Source: Linnemannia schmuckeri (Eukaryota > Mortierellomycota > Mortierellomycetes > Mortierellales > Mortierellaceae). From it: a stretch of 64,000 nt of DNA. Below, piece by piece: positions 49,416-62,359 of the stretch (its first letter is position 1; every line of letters begins with the position of its first letter). A program made the position numbers and the translations under genes. The notes under the pieces are model-generated. The model was not told the origin of the DNA and did not search any database. It saw only the letters and a program-made list of their open reading frames with translations. The stretch is taken from assembly GCA_029449235.1 (NCBI GenBank), contig JANATG010000006.1, positions 1,984,001 to 2,048,000 of the forward strand, in the 5' to 3' direction.

Positions 49416-50006
49416 GGTCTGTCTTTTGCTGTTAATGTTGTTGGTTGGTCGGTTTGGTGAGTAAAGGGGGACAATGAAAAAAGAAAAAAAAAAAGGCCAA
49501 GTCGATCGAGATCTCTTTTTGTGCTTGTCGCTTTTTTTCCCTCTCCTATGAACAGCAGCCACTTCTTTGATGAAGACAGTCAATTTTTTTTTTTCAATTT
49601 TGACTTATAGGGCCTTAGTCAATTAGAGAGGGTTAAGATTAATGTTCAATTAGCGAGCGTAAGCGGAATCAGTCTGTCTGCCGCCCTTTTTCGTTGTTCA
49701 TTTTCCCCGTTTGTGACCCTGACTAAAGTTTTGTTGTTTTATGTTTCTCCTCTACTCCCCATCTCTTTTTCGCTCATCAACCACCACAACCACGCCTCAC
49801 GCAGTACCTGCAACAAACAAAAAAGAACTCTGGCATATTGTTTACACTCACCGGCACAGCATATACGTACTCTTTAACGAACAACAGCAACATACCATCA
49901 GCAACTAATAACGGCCGCCCTTTTTTGCGCGTGCAGGACACAACAGCAACAACGAACAATTAACGACATAACGACCAAATTAGCAAATCACTTCAAAGAA
50001 AACCCC
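49416..50006. promoter_or_regulatory. shared divergent promoter region (SR factor / Shg1-like)
   Basis: 591 bp between two divergent ATGs. The side next to 50007 is C/A-rich with CAACA repeats. A T/C-rich block lies near 49690-49770. No clear TATA. Co-regulation of the two nuclear factors is possible but not shown. Confidence 0.45.
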
Positions 50007-53000
50007 ATGGCCTCCATCACCCCCGAGGAACTGGCCGCCCTCTTCAAGCGTCGTGGCCACTTTGACTCGACCCGCAAGAGCCTCCTCACCGACTTTCAGA
50101 ACAGCGTACGTCACAACAAACCACCATAGCTGTTGCTTTTTCACTTCGTCCTTTCCCCTCATTCATCTCTGACTCACTCTCACCACTTACACCACTTATC
50201 CTCCTCTTCAACGTTCTTCAGTCAGTAGGCCAGCAGTTTGCTTCACAGCTTACCGACATCCTTCAGAAATGCATCGACGACGACCCAACCCTACTCCAGC
50301 GCGAGAAGCCTGAATTCCATCAGCTCATGGTCGACCGAATCACAAAGTAAACACACCCGCACCCACTCGTTCTGCTCAACCTGCTCCTCACACTGTTTTC
50401 ACATTATCAAAGCATCAATTCCTCCATCAATTATTGGCAAAGCAAATACGACCAACAGATTTATTAATGCCTCGCATGCGCTTCAATCGACACATAATAG
50501 GTCTGCAGAATACAAGGATGTGCAACAATTTGTTGATTCATTATTACAGCCCGCCCAGTACCTAAACAAGATTGAGGGAACCCTCATGACAATCGTCAAG
50601 GAACAAACACCACCAGGTACCAACTTCAATTATATCGAAGTCAATGGATACGACTTATTCGTAATTATTGCTAAAAGGACAATGTTGTTAATTCAAAAAA
50701 ATCGCAATTACAATTGTCATTTTTAGAAAAAGAGACATCTGTGGAGCAGGACAAAGGAAAGGATCATAAGACTTCGCGGAAGTCAAAGGATTCAACAACA
50801 GTTGACGTTTCTTCGAAACCCGAGGCGGCGCATTCGTCATCTAGAAGGAGCGATACTCACGGATCGACCGAAAAACACAGTAAACAATTCACCACCGTCA
50901 AGAAGGAGCTATCACTGGAACTTCCACCGCGGCCCCATTCAAAACCAAAAGACCACAAGCCCATCCAGGACGCTGCCGTGCCAGCAGTCAAACGCGAAGC
51001 GAGTTCTTCGGCGGCATCACTCGAGGTTTCTGCAGACCTTCCAAGGAAAACGAGTTCCGGGAACGGGAGCAGAGAGGAGTCGAACCGAAAAATCATTCCC
51101 AAGAAGCGCAACCGGCGACAGAGCGTAGATTCCAACTCTTCTTTGTCAAGCCCTCCTTCCAGTTCTGAAGGCGAGTCGGATGCATCTGGAGTTAAAGCTG
51201 GAAACCGGGCCAAGAAACTGGCCAAGAAGGCACCAAGGGACATCAGAGACACCAGAGATAGTACCGAGAGCGACTTGAAATTACGGGAACAGGAGCATTC
51301 GACCCTCAATGGCAACGACACTCTGGATAGTATCGGAATGATGGCTGGAATTGAATCTGATGTTGCCATGGATGTCGATCCCAAGCCCGACGTCGAAGGC
51401 GACAAAAGTGAGAAGGATTTCACCGCAGCAAAACAGGATGGCACTGTTGAAGATTCGACATCTATGGCAGTCGATCAGAAGGAAGAGTCATCTGCAGTAA
51501 GCAAATCAACAAAGGATAACATAGATTCTGCTGTAGGACCAGCACCATCCAAAGGCGGCAAGGAAGATTCAACAGCGGATGCTAACCTCAAATCGCCAGC
51601 AGCAAGCACAAACCCCTTGGTATCGCGGTCAAGCCCATCTTCATCAGCTCCTTCATCCCAGACCAATTCCCCTGCGCCTTCAGGAACCGGATCACACCGT
51701 AGACGAGAATCCGAGACGGCAGAGCGCAGGAATTCAGAGCACCATTCATCGCAGTCGAAAAGGACAGGGCACCAACCCTTGCCACTGCCACCTCGACCCA
51801 ACATTGTCCCACTGCCACCCAAACCAGCTCCCCTCTCTCTCCACAGAAGAACCAGCCATTCCCGCAATTCGTCCTCAACAACCGCCACTACAACCGGGGT
51901 CAGCGCAAGCACTGCTGGTTCTGCCTCTTCGCCCAGTCTACCCACAATTCCCTCTGTTGGATCACCAACAACCTCTAATACGACTTCCCGCCAAAACAGT
52001 GTCACTCGAGAACGGCCCTCGCTGGATCGTCACGACTCGCGCTCAGGACACTCGCACCTTCACCACCCTCTTCCGCCTCCTCCTCATCTGCAACATCCAC
52101 TTCCTCCGCCTCCTCGAGGAAGTCTGGTAGGATCGCGATCTCAATCGCTCTCATCTGTTTCCAAGGCAGCAGAATCGACCTCACCTTCGTCCGCCTCCAG
52201 CCCAACAGTTCCTCCAAAGCCGGTGATTTCAACATCTCAATCTACGATTGTAGGGTCGCCCTCGAGTCATGCTACTCCGATCGCTACGACTCCCAAGTCT
52301 GCTACTTTAATGACCTCGCCCGACGCTGCTCTGTCCAAAAACTCGCCCAAGGCAGAGAGCCATTCAGGAGTAACTAAAACGGATCATGCACTCAAGTCTC
52401 CGGACTCGAACGCGTCTACCGGATCTATTCACTCTGCGGGATCATTGTCGTCAACTGGATCACTCTCGACTGCTGGATCTGTATCTGAACTCTCAATGGT
52501 AGGAACTTCGCCCGACCTGACAACAGAACGCTCAACTCTGGCCTCCCCAATAGCGACTTCAGCAACCGTCGCTTCCACTTCGCTCTCAAAACTGTCCCCG
52601 CCAGCAGAGGCAGCAGAGCTAGAACTGACGAAAGAGGCGTCTTCGCCTACTCTGGCGAAGACTTTGGTCGACGAGGCTACTTCTAAGCCTGAAACTAATG
52701 CAGCGACGCCTCCACCGCCACCTCCGCCTGAGCCACCTGTTGCTTCATCGGATCCTGTTCCTCCTCCACCACCACCTCCACCATCATCACCGCCACCCCC
52801 ATCTCCTTCATCCGAGTCCACTTCTACAACTACAGCAGCAGCAACAGGAACCACAACGGGAACACATCCCACCTCTACAACTCCAACTGCCAATTCTTTG
52901 CCAGTGACAAAGTCCTCCTCGCCATTGTCGAGCCCAACAGCAACAACAACAGCAACAACAGCAGTCAAACATTCGCCTTTGAACGGATCCTTGGCAAGTA

Positions 53001-53134
53001 CACTCCTCTCCACAAAATCCAAGAGCTTCAGCCGGACGCCGATCCCATTACCTCATAAACCGATTCCGTTACCCCCCCGCCCCAATGCACCCCCTTCTTC
53101 TACGGCGTCGTCTTTGAAGAAGAAGCACAAATGA
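50007..53134 (+). CDS. Shg1/BOD1-domain protein, probable Set1/COMPASS subunit
   Basis: Four exons (50007-50105, 50222-50346, 50501-50616, 50727-53134) give 915 residues. Residues 4-112 form the Shg1 (BOD1) domain: ITPEELAALFKRRGHFDSTRK, LTDILQKCIDDDP, then AEYKDVQQFVDSLL with a terminal helix. Yeast Shg1 and human BOD1/BOD1L bind the Set1 H3K4 methyltransferase complex. The other 800 residues, mostly in one 2.4 kb exon, are disordered: Lys/Ser/Asp-rich with a possible nuclear signal (IPKKRNRRQ), then Ser/Thr/Pro-rich with poly-Pro runs (about 670-700) and repeated PLPPRP/PLPHKP motifs suited to SH3 or WW binding. Its size resembles vertebrate BOD1L more than the 142-residue yeast Shg1. The name is by domain only. 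Confidence 0.85.
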
Positions 53135-53318
53135 GGAATTTGACCTTTTCCAGTTCATTATTGGATACCTTGAACCACAAATAAAAATTGCGATTTTTGG
53201 GAGGTTGCTCTCCTTCCCTCTTTTGTAGTTGAAAAATCACATAAGTGCTCTTGTTTTGATTTGGTTTTTTCCTGTTTTGTTTACGTTTTAAAATGGTAAT
53301 GTGATAGTGGTTAATGCT

Positions 53319-54311
53319 CTAGAGACCGATCTGCATCATCATCAAGGTGGTCAAGGTATCATCGGCGCCCTTCAAGATCTGGTCCTCTGGCCGCTTGGTC
53401 GCCACAAACACATACAATCTATCCTCGCCCTCACATCCAAACACCCTTACTCCTTCTTCCTCCTCCTCCTCCCCTTCCTCCCTTTCCTCCCCTTCCTCTC
53501 TTTCCTCCCCTTTCTCTCCCTCCCCATCTTCCTTGACAGGATGACGCTCAATCCTGACAACCTCCATCTCAAAAAACCGTCCAAACTCCTCCCAGAAGGG
53601 ACTTTCCTTCCATAACGCCCGCTCTTTATACCCGAACAAGATCTTGGTCTCTCCTACGCGTGTGATTTCTTTCAAGGTTTGCAGGAGAGGGGGGTAGAGT
53701 TCTGGAAAGTAGACTAAGTCGCTGGCGATGATGTAGTCAATAGGTGTGGGGTCTTCGAGGATTGCGCGGGCGTGGGAGGAGTTTCCCCAGGCGAGGGGTT
53801 CGACTTCTACCCATGCGCACGATGGTCCCTTTTGTGTTTCTGCTGGTGTTGGTTCCGCTGCGGCAATGGTGGTTGTGGCGGCGGAGGAAGAAGAGGAAGA
53901 GGGACGACGGGAGAGCCGTTGCTCGTTGACATTCTTCTGCATCAGGGGAACAACCTCTTCCAGGTCCGTCAGGATGACTGTACAATCCGAGTCCAGGCGC
54001 TTCGCGAGCGCGATCCCGACGTACCCTGTCCCTGCGCCGATTTCTAGGATCCTGATAGGTTTCTTCTTCTTCTCATTCGAGGTTGTTGTCGTTGTTGATG
54101 ATGATAGTTCAAAAGGTGTAGAGGTTGAGGTCCTTGTGGGCAAGAAATATTCAGCGGGGATCGGGCACTTGGGTGTGAAAGTGTACTGGTCTGTCGGCCG
54201 TCTCATATACGCATCCAACGTGTACGAACTACATACATCAACCATAAAAAAACCAGACCAATGTTAAAATAAATAAACATAAAAGTGCGGCTTCCGTACT
54301 GAGAACGACAG

Positions 54312-54355
<44 letters not shown>

Positions 54356-54527
54356 TAGGATACCTGTCCCAGATACGCCCAGCAATTCCAAAAGTCGAGA
54401 TGTCCTGCATTCCAGAGATGGGCACCAGGGTTGTCGAGTCGTCGCCGTCGCCATCTTTGACATGGAGGATCCCGGCTGGTGGGCCGACAGAGTCGTAGAT
54501 GTTCAGGTTCGCAGGGTGGTTGCTCAT
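53319..54527 (-). CDS. seven-beta-strand protein methyltransferase (METTL21/Methyltransf_16 type)
   Basis: Two minus-strand exons (54527-54364, 54228-53319) give 357 residues. SAM-binding motif I is LEIGAGTGYVGIALA (about 116-130), followed by the acidic TDLEEV. The family's DLVYFPELYPPLL signature is at about 225, and a tryptophan patch (SGMQD..GRIWD) is N-terminal to the fold. Such enzymes methylate lysines of translation factors or chaperones; the target is not deducible. Two low-complexity inserts are present: Ser/Ala-rich at about 163-178 and a run of Glu/Gly/Arg (EEGEEREEGEEEEEE) near 310-330. The intron contains a 41-nt sense-strand poly(T). Its 3' end lies 185 bp from the end of the convergent Shg1-like gene. 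Confidence 0.87.
54312..54352 (-). repeat. 41-nt poly(T) (sense) in methyltransferase intron
   Basis: Poly(A) on the plus strand, so poly(T) on the transcribed gene's sense strand, near the 5' side of the only intron (54363-54229). Confidence 0.9.
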
Positions 54528-54824
54528 TTTACTGTTCTTGTCGAGGAGTAGCTTGGACAGACGTGGAGGGGTTTTGAAGCCGAAATGAGGAAGAAGAAAG
54601 GGTGATGAGAAAAAGGCGAAGGGGAGGGAGGAGATTCAATTAGGAGAAGAAGGTGCCATACTTGAACGCACCAACGGCTCCCTTCAATTGGTTCACCAGG
54701 ACTTCAGGCACGAGGAAAAGCCACACTGATCGAGCACAGAAATTGGTGGCAAAAAGTTTATGCAAAAGTCAAAAAGTGAACCAACAGAAAACAAAAGACC
54801 TTGTCGGTTATGTTGATTACAAAA

Positions 54825-57800
54825 CTAGTCATAGTGAGAGACATCATGGAGGCGCATAACCTCATTCCAATCCTTTCTTCTCCGGCGCTTGATCGAAAAG
54901 TAACTTCCCGACAGCTTACCCATCCACCCACTGTCTGCCTTCTTGGTCTTGTTCTCCTTGACCAACTCCTCGGGGTCCTCGGGCAGCTTCAGGAACTGAA
55001 CCGCAAACTCATGGACACGACCTGCAAGTTCCTGACGACAATCCCGAAGCGAGTACATCGTGTCCTCCGTCATGAACAGCAATCGCAGTAACGAAAGCAT
55101 TGACTTTGCATTATGAATCAAGTCTTCCAACCACCGGATCGTGCTATAGGAGGGTTCGCAATTAAGAAATACGTGGACACATGAGTTCAAACGTTTAAAT
55201 GAGAATTAGAACAGGCGAGGAAAAGATATCAAGAATGTCATCAGAACACTTACAGCCACATAAGTACGACAATGCCGGGTCCGGTAATAAGAGCAATGGG
55301 GAAGGTCACAAGGACCCAGAATCCCCAGATAATGGGTAAGAAGAATGTCGAAATCATCAACTTGTACTGAGCAATCTCATCCAAGTTATCTTCCAAAGGT
55401 CCCTTCTTGCGAATCTGTCTCTCTTGATACCTATTTCACAAGCGAGTAGAAACAAGCGTTAATGGGCCGTTTGAATGCCGTCATTATTTAACACCGAACC
55501 ACGGTGCATAATAAATATTGTTTTCCAAGTAATGGTGAACATACTTGACGGCAATAAATACGGGAGCCCAAAGAATGAGTCCGGGGATGCAAATAGTCGA
55601 CAGCAGGCATGCCAACAAAAGACGCTGGAAGAGCTTGCCAAGAAGCACCTTGCCTGGAGGCTTTCCCTGCTTGATACGATAATCCTTGAGGTGATAAAAG
55701 TCCAGCTGATCTTGGTATTCCTACAACCACGAAATACGAAGAAAAAAGTTATGCATATGTTAGGATTAGACATGTCTACCGCACAAGCGTTGGCACAGTA
55801 AAAATTGAACAGGAACAACGTCAACTTACGGCAAGATCGGCGGCAAGCTCACCCATTTTTCGAGCTGTATCGGCGTTCATCCTGATGGGTCGCTGCACTT
55901 CCAAAGAATCGCTATTCTCTCCGTCACTTCCACCATTCTCCTGCTTCCTCTGCTCCTCATCCTGCTTTTCCTTCAAAGACTCCTGCTTGTGCTGTCCAAA
56001 GGCAGAGACAAACTTCTGAGTCAAGCGGACATACTGTCCCAGCGAGATCCGAGTACCCAAATCGCCTGCATACAACTTGCGAGCCACATGACCCACACGA
56101 ACAGTCTGCCAGTCGTCAGCGTCCAGCAAGTTCGATCTGACGGTTGACTCGAGCAACTCTGTCAGTTTCGTGATCGCCTCTGTCCGCTCCTCCCTGACGC
56201 TCGAGAACAGTTTGGGATCCTGCTGAGGTGTCAGCACAATCGGAGGGTGGAATGTTACAAGCACATCCGAGCGGAACTTTTCACGGTGCAAGTAGTTGAT
56301 CGACGTGGTCATCAGTGTCAACGAAAAGTCTGGCTGGTCCTTGAACTGAGCGAGGGTCTACACAAGATCATCCAGGGAAACAAAAAGGTGGAGGAGAATC
56401 AGGACATGTGATAAGGGAACAGGAATAGCCATTATGTTTTCAATAGAAGTGAGCGAGGGCAGGGAATAGAATTGTATACCCTGAGCAATGTACAAAGAGC
56501 ATAGCGCGGTCGAAAATAGGGCATTCGGAATGACAAATCACGGTTCCAGGCAAATATCGGACTTTTTTTCACTTACATCGCTGGCAATCATGGCCACTCC
56601 GGCCTTGAAAGGTGCGAGTTGAGGATGGTAACGAGAAATACCCTCCGGGAACATGCTGTCATTATCAAGACAGTCGAAACGCAAACGGTAGGACAGACAG
56701 AAAGGGATAAGTGATCAGGCCCTTGTTTCTTCTCCCTCTGCAACCCATTGTAACCCTTCATGCACGCAAACCAGGAGAAACAAGTCGCGTAAAAAAGTAA
56801 ACAGGTCCTTGATTTTTGGGTTGCATGATGTGCATGCTCGTCCAAAGTCCCTGAATAACCTTTTCTGCCTGTCTTTTTCACACGAATCGCGACATGCAAC
56901 CTCGGCCTGTGTCGTTTTTCATGTGTTAAAAAAGTGCGACAATCCACAGGCGGGAAAAATGGTCGAGAAAAACAGCAAAAATTAAAAATAGGGGGAAGGG
57001 GGCTACTTACCACACACAGCTCCCGGTTCCCAGACTATCGATCAAAGCACTCATCGCATCTCCATTGTCTACTTTTTGGTTGTCATAATCCTTTCGTCGT
57101 TTGATGGGGATAGTTCCAGCGTTCTTAATAACATAGCTATGATGGGATCACACGCAAGAGCAATTGAAGCAGAGGAAAACAAACGAAAGTTAGTTAGCCC
57201 TGAACGTGCGACTGATCAGAAGTGGACGGCAATATGAGTAGCATACATAATAAGAGTAAAACGGGAAAAAACAAGGGGGCTATTGATGGACAACGAAGGG
57301 AGAAGGAAAGGATGAAAATAACACAGCAAAACATTGTCAAGGCAAAGACAACGACAGCCCGAAAAGCAGCTGCCGAGCCAATCCGGTACGTACTTGAAGA
57401 CTCCTGGTTTGTGCCAGAAGGTGTCCTTGGCGGTCATCCGGACCATACTCCTGCTCTTGGGCGGTACAGTCGACAGGATGACAATTGCGTCTGTCAAACT
57501 GTTGCTATGGTTCGCCACTATCCATTAGCCATTTTCCATAAAATGAAAAAAGTCAAGTACTAACAAAGTTAATGCGGGGATTTTTCACGCTAATAATTTT
57601 CTTCAAATGATTTCATCGATGATGCCACATTTGGTTCGATGTTCAAAGTGGGGAAAAGTAAACGGAAAACAGAGACAAAAAACATACCGAGGATCGCGGG
57701 GTAGTTGTCCGGGGCAATGTTCTCGGTGCCCTCGACCTCGACGTTGCCATAGAAGGAGTGGAGACAGATCTGGAAGAAGAAGCGGATGGCCTTGTACATC

Positions 57801-57967
57801 GGTGGAGGCACATTGGCGTTGGCACCCTTCAGACTGGCAATACTCTCTTGACTCTCGTCGTTGTTGCCGTTGATGGGGGCATGTCCGTTGGTGTTGGAAT
57901 GACCGTTTGTGTCGGCATTCTGATCCTTGAGGCCAGTCGATGTTCTCTTTCGTAGTGGATTTACCAT
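54825..57967 (-). CDS. glycerol-3-phosphate/DHAP acyltransferase (Gat1/Sct1-like, PlsC fold)
   Basis: Eight minus-strand exons (57967-57688, 57517-57394, 57136-57011, 56655-56577, 56357-55830, 55720-55545, 55430-55254, 55143-54825) give 602 residues in one frame. Acyltransferase block I is ANHSNSLTDA (H97, D103, matching the H-x-N-x-x-x-D form of fungal Gat1/Sct1). A later block has AGTIPIKRRKDYDNQK, and the substrate block is MFPEGISRYHP (P180-E181-G182). Further on are a hydrophilic helical region and three membrane segments (LLLACLLSTICIPGLILWAP; FFLPIIWGFWVLVTFPIALI; and an adjoining LITGPGIVVLMW). It should catalyse the first acylation in glycerolipid synthesis at the ER. The ATG at 57967 follows a GTG that is not a start. 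It is somewhat shorter than the yeast enzymes (about 750). Confidence 0.87.
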
Positions 57968-58575
57968 CACTAGTTTGTCGTTATTATGAGTACGTTGAAT
58001 GAGTTTGTAAGGTGTGAATTGTGAGTTTGGAGAGGAGAAAAGAGTGAAGCGTGAAAGAAAGGAAAAGAAAAGAAAAAGTCATATCGGACTGTCAATTACA
58101 GATTACGTCAATTAGAGATAGCGCCACCAAATTTATTCACAAGGGTAATGTACAGTACTGACATGAAAGAGTGGTAAGATAATGAACGAGAGAGATAACA
58201 ATAATATGTAAAGCTGTTCTAGGTGGAGAAGGAAAAAATAACTACAATGATTTGTGTGTAAAGAAGCGATAGAGGCGATAAAACGAAAGATCAAAAGATA
58301 ATAGAGACGTCCTGCTCCTGACTCCCTTCCTAGGCCTGCGACGTTATGATGCGAACTTCAGTGGTGGTGGCATACTTTGTCGCCTATGATGTATCCAGCC
58401 AAATCAAAGAAACGAAAGCAGAGAAGTAGCAATAAATAAAAATGGTATAGTTGAGTGACGGTGGACTCAATAATGCACTGTAAAGGAGGAATGAAAGAAA
58501 CGGTACGGAGCGGAAAACGAAGGAGAGGAAAACGAAGAAGGGGGAAGGGAAAGAAAGTAACAATTGCTTTGCAGC
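57968..58575. other. spacer between acyltransferase and transporter genes
   Basis: Upstream side of the acyltransferase gene and 3' side of the transporter gene, both on the minus strand. GA-rich patches at 58020-58075 and 58500-58560; no gene seen. Confidence 0.6.
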
Positions 58576-61423
58576 TTACTTTTTCTGTGGTCGGATAAAC
58601 CTCGGAATTGCTGCGTCGGGTCGGCCATAGAGGAAAGTGGCCAGGATCACCACAAGAGTTCCCATCTGGAATTGAATCGATGGTTCAAAGTCGAAAAAGT
58701 AGACCGAGATCATGCCCGAGATAATGATCGAGAGCGATGTCGCAAAGCCCTTCAGGATGTTATCGGCATACTTGACCACAATAGCGACTAACAGTCCGCC
58801 GAGCGCCTGGTTAGTAATGACACACCAGGTGATGAGCGAATATCCTTGGAACATGCCGCTGTCGTAAATCTTTTGGCGGTCGTAGAACATGGCGAGGAAG
58901 CTGAAGAGGGAACCCGAAACGCCCAGCTGAAGATTGCGCACCCACATGTCCGACTCGGTGCCCTTAAGAATCTTCTCGAAGTAGCAGCCAGCAAACCCAG
59001 ATGAGATACAGGATGTCAGTACAGCGAACAGTCCGATGATGGGATTCTGGCTGACCAACGAGTCGTCCTCGGGAGGTGACAAATCGAGCTCGTCGCCCAT
59101 TCCAGATGTATCCAAAAAGTCCGAATTGCCTTCGTCGCTCTTTGAGGTATCCAGTACCACAGGGCTCTTGGGTGTGCCGACGTTCTGCAATTGAACTAGA
59201 GTGACGCCCAGCATCAAAAGGCAGAGTGAAAGCCATTTTTGCTTGGTGAGCCGTCTGTTGAGCATGACGACCGAAAAGATGGCGGTTGAAAGAATCTTGA
59301 GCTGATAGGTGACTTGGAATGTGGCGGCTTCGAGGTTGGAGAGCGCGATATAGAGGAGGTTGTTCTGGAGGGCGTACAGTCCTGAAGGGATCAGCATCTT
59401 GAGAAGTTCCCGTGGTTGGCCGAGAACCTCGTTGCAAAGGATGTGGATTGTCCTTGGGATCGACTGGGTCCTGTAAGCCAAAATTCCTGTGCAGGTACAG
59501 AGTTTGATAATCTCGGCAAGGAATACGGCTGTTGACGCCAGGTACATGGGTTGATCTGAACCAACAGAGACGCGCGAGTAGCGCATCATAAGAACTAGAA
59601 CACTGTTTTGCAGCAGAAGTACCACCAGAGACAAGTGCTTCATTGACACTCCAAGAAAAGTTGGACTCTCTTCTAAAAAATTGAAAAAAGTGGGGACGAA
59701 TGTTAATCCATTGTTGTATTGTACTGGTACTGTTTGATCTGTGGTATGAGATGGCCCCACGGTCTGAATCGGTTGTCGTCGCTTTCAGATGAAGACATCA
59801 GCGATGGAAAAGTAAACGAGGTGGGGAATGAGCATATCGATATCCCTGTTGTCCTCTTTGGGATCTGGAAATAAGGGTGAACAGTGCTTCCGATTTAGCG
59901 TTTGGTGGTTATCAGGTTTATCTTTCCTTGTTGTTGTTTGTTGTTATTTGTTGTCGAAAGTTGAATCCATTCCGTTGTCAAGCAGTGTTTTGTTTAGACT
60001 TATCATCCCGCGACTAGTGACAAAGGCAGTGCGTCGTCCTATTCTTTTTTTTCTATTTGGGTGTACTTGATCCCACTGCAAGCACAGATACGCCAACAGC
60101 TGCCTTTCTTCCCCCTTAGTGAAGGTAGATTGACAGTGCCCAATATTAACAACATAGAAAAATCACCCCTAAACATCTCACTCCCTTACAGAAAAGTGTT
60201 TCGATTTGATAACAGAAATGGTCCCACAAGAACAAACAAACACAAACACAAACATACAAGCGAACACCGATAACAATGAACTTACGTCTGCCGCCTCGTC
60301 CTTGGTGGTGAATCGTCGGTAGCGATCCAAGTTGCTTCTCGTTGTCGGCATAGTGCGAACGTCCAGTCTTGGTAGAGAGCGATTTGAAGTGCAAAGGCGT
60401 GGTGGTCTCATAGGAGTGTCCCGACGATGACGAGTTGCTACCCATGCCGATCCCTCCTCCTCCTACTCCTCCTCCTCCTCCGCCACCACCGCCTCCCCCG
60501 ATGTGCATGCTGGCTGAGGTTGAGACTGACACTGGCACGGAGTGATCTGAGGGATTATCCGAGGTAATTGAGATGGGGAACGACGACTTCAGCGGAGTGT
60601 GAGGTCGGTGTTGCAGAGGACTGTTGGAAATAAGGGTGTTGATGCTGCTGTTGCTGTTGGCGAGGTTAATATTAGAATGGCTTCCATGGTTCACAGCACT
60701 CGAGGAGGAGGTGTAGAGGTCGTTTGGCTTATTTGTAGTAGTGCTATTGTGGTTGATTTTAGCGCTTGAGCCAAGACTAGTCGAGTGCTGGAGATGAAGA
60801 GGGGGTGTGCTGTTTGAAACAGAGCGAGCACTCTCGAGGTGATGAGCCAATGAGGAGGTGGAGGGATCGAGCGAGAGATGCATTCCTGAAGGGTGCGGGT
60901 GGAGAATATGTTGGTTATGGTGGTGGAACGACGAGTCCACTGTTGCTGGCGTGCTTGAGCTGCTGGAACCGAGAAGCGTTGTTTGAGAGTGCTGACGGGA
61001 GTGAGGTGGCGACGAGTTGTGCGCTGGCATCGAAGAGGGTAAGAGAGGAAAGTGGGACCTGGCCCCTGTGGATGATCCTGATCCTGAGGTTCCAATTGAA
61101 GGACCTACTGTCGTCATTCCTGATAGAAGAGGCTCAGACGGTCGTGGTGGAGACGGCGATCTTGACTTTGCACTTGGACTAGGACGAGAGAACGAGAGCG
61201 GACGACCAGATCTTGTTGTTGAAGGAGGAGTTGTCACCAGAGCACCGCCGGATTGAGCCAAGGATGATGATAGATCCTGATGGGGTCCTCTTGTAGACGA
61301 CGAAGAAGAAGCAGGCGAAGCTGCGGTAAAGAGCAGCTTGGAGTAGTCTGTGTTGATGCTTCTTGTCCTTGGACGGGCAAGGTGGCTCTGCGGACTCAGT
61401 GAGGAGGTCGTTCCCGCGGACAT
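58576..61423 (-). CDS. nucleotide-sugar transporter (SLC35A-like), predicted with a Ser-rich N-terminus
   Basis: The 59672-58576 exon encodes a multi-spanning UDP-sugar transporter of the SLC35A/Gms1 type: PTFLGVSMKHLSLVVLLLQN, VLMMRYSR, LYALQNNLLYIALSNLEAAT, QVTYQLKILSTA, GFAGCYFEKILK and VKYADNILKGFATS. It moves UDP-GlcNAc or UDP-galactose into the Golgi/ER lumen. Its homology starts upstream of the first ATG (59643), so an earlier exon is required. The nearest fitting one is 61423-60286, a 379-codon Ser/Pro/His-rich frame with a Gly run, starting at an ATG and ending in a GTAAGT donor. That donor leaves one base, exactly what the 59673 acceptor needs (CAA GAG). The joined protein is 744 residues. 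The 613-bp intron is long for this window, so two separate genes remain possible. Confidence 0.65.
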
Positions 61424-62359
61424 TATTTTCTTGTGCAGGTTTGTTGAACACGGACGACTGACTACTTTATTGACACTTGGCAGCGGTGAATGAGAGTGGC
61501 GTGGTTGTTGTTAGCGATGAAGAGGATGATGAGATAAAAAAGAAAAAGAAAATGAAAACGAAAAAGTCAAAGAAAAGGATGATGGGAAGAACAGAGAGAA
61601 GAAAAGAAAGAAGAGATGTCGAAGTAAGCAACTCAGTTGGACCCTTGTTGACGAACAATTGAAAGAACCAGCGAGAGCCTTGAGTGACTGTTGACTGATT
61701 TGATTTGCATGCGATTAACACGTCTTCACGGAAAGGGATCCAGGGTGGAGACCCGGGCTTCTTAAATGACCTCCACACGCTTATCAATACGTCAATGGCG
61801 ACTCAATTTGCCAGGTTTCTCTCTTTCTCAAGAACTTTTCTTTTCATTTCTTCTATTTCTCTACTGAACAAAATGAAAACAAAACACCCGTCTATCCATC
61901 ATACCCCCTGTTTCTTTTGTTCCCCTCCCAACTAGTTTCATACTGATGTTGTCGCATGGCCCTTGCTCGCCAAATTCATTGGTTATTCTCACGAACAAAA
62001 AGAATAACACAACAAAGACAACCCCTATCCCTACCCATCTACGCCCTGTCAGCCAGTCAACGACAAACCGATAAAGATCCACATGCGCAAAACATCCACA
62101 GATAGGAATAAAAATGAAGCACAATTCTTCTTGGACGAAAAACAAAAGCTTGTGGATCAAGAAGCCGTCCTCCCTTCTTTCCTTGGCTCGATTTTCTCCC
62201 AGCCAGCTCACTTCTTTCACGATCACTTAAGGGTTTTCTCCACAGACGCGTTCCTTCCGACAGAAGCTGACCGCCCGCCTTCTACTCCACTGATCTCTCT
62301 CCTCCCCCATCACGCCTTCTTCCACTTTATCATACCCCATCACACCATTACATTCAACC
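61424..62359. promoter_or_regulatory. divergent promoter region (transporter / peroxiredoxin)
   Basis: 936 bp between divergent starts. Near 61424-61620 it is GA-rich, pyrimidine-rich for the minus-strand gene. From 62150 it is C/T-rich with CATCAC repeats leading into the peroxiredoxin ATG. No coding frame is supported. Confidence 0.45.

Noticed and set aside
59643..59760. Transporter start at GTG 59760 or ATG 59643
   Set aside because: The GTG frame runs through an intron-like T-rich sequence and acceptor; homology continues upstream of the ATG, so neither is likely the true start.
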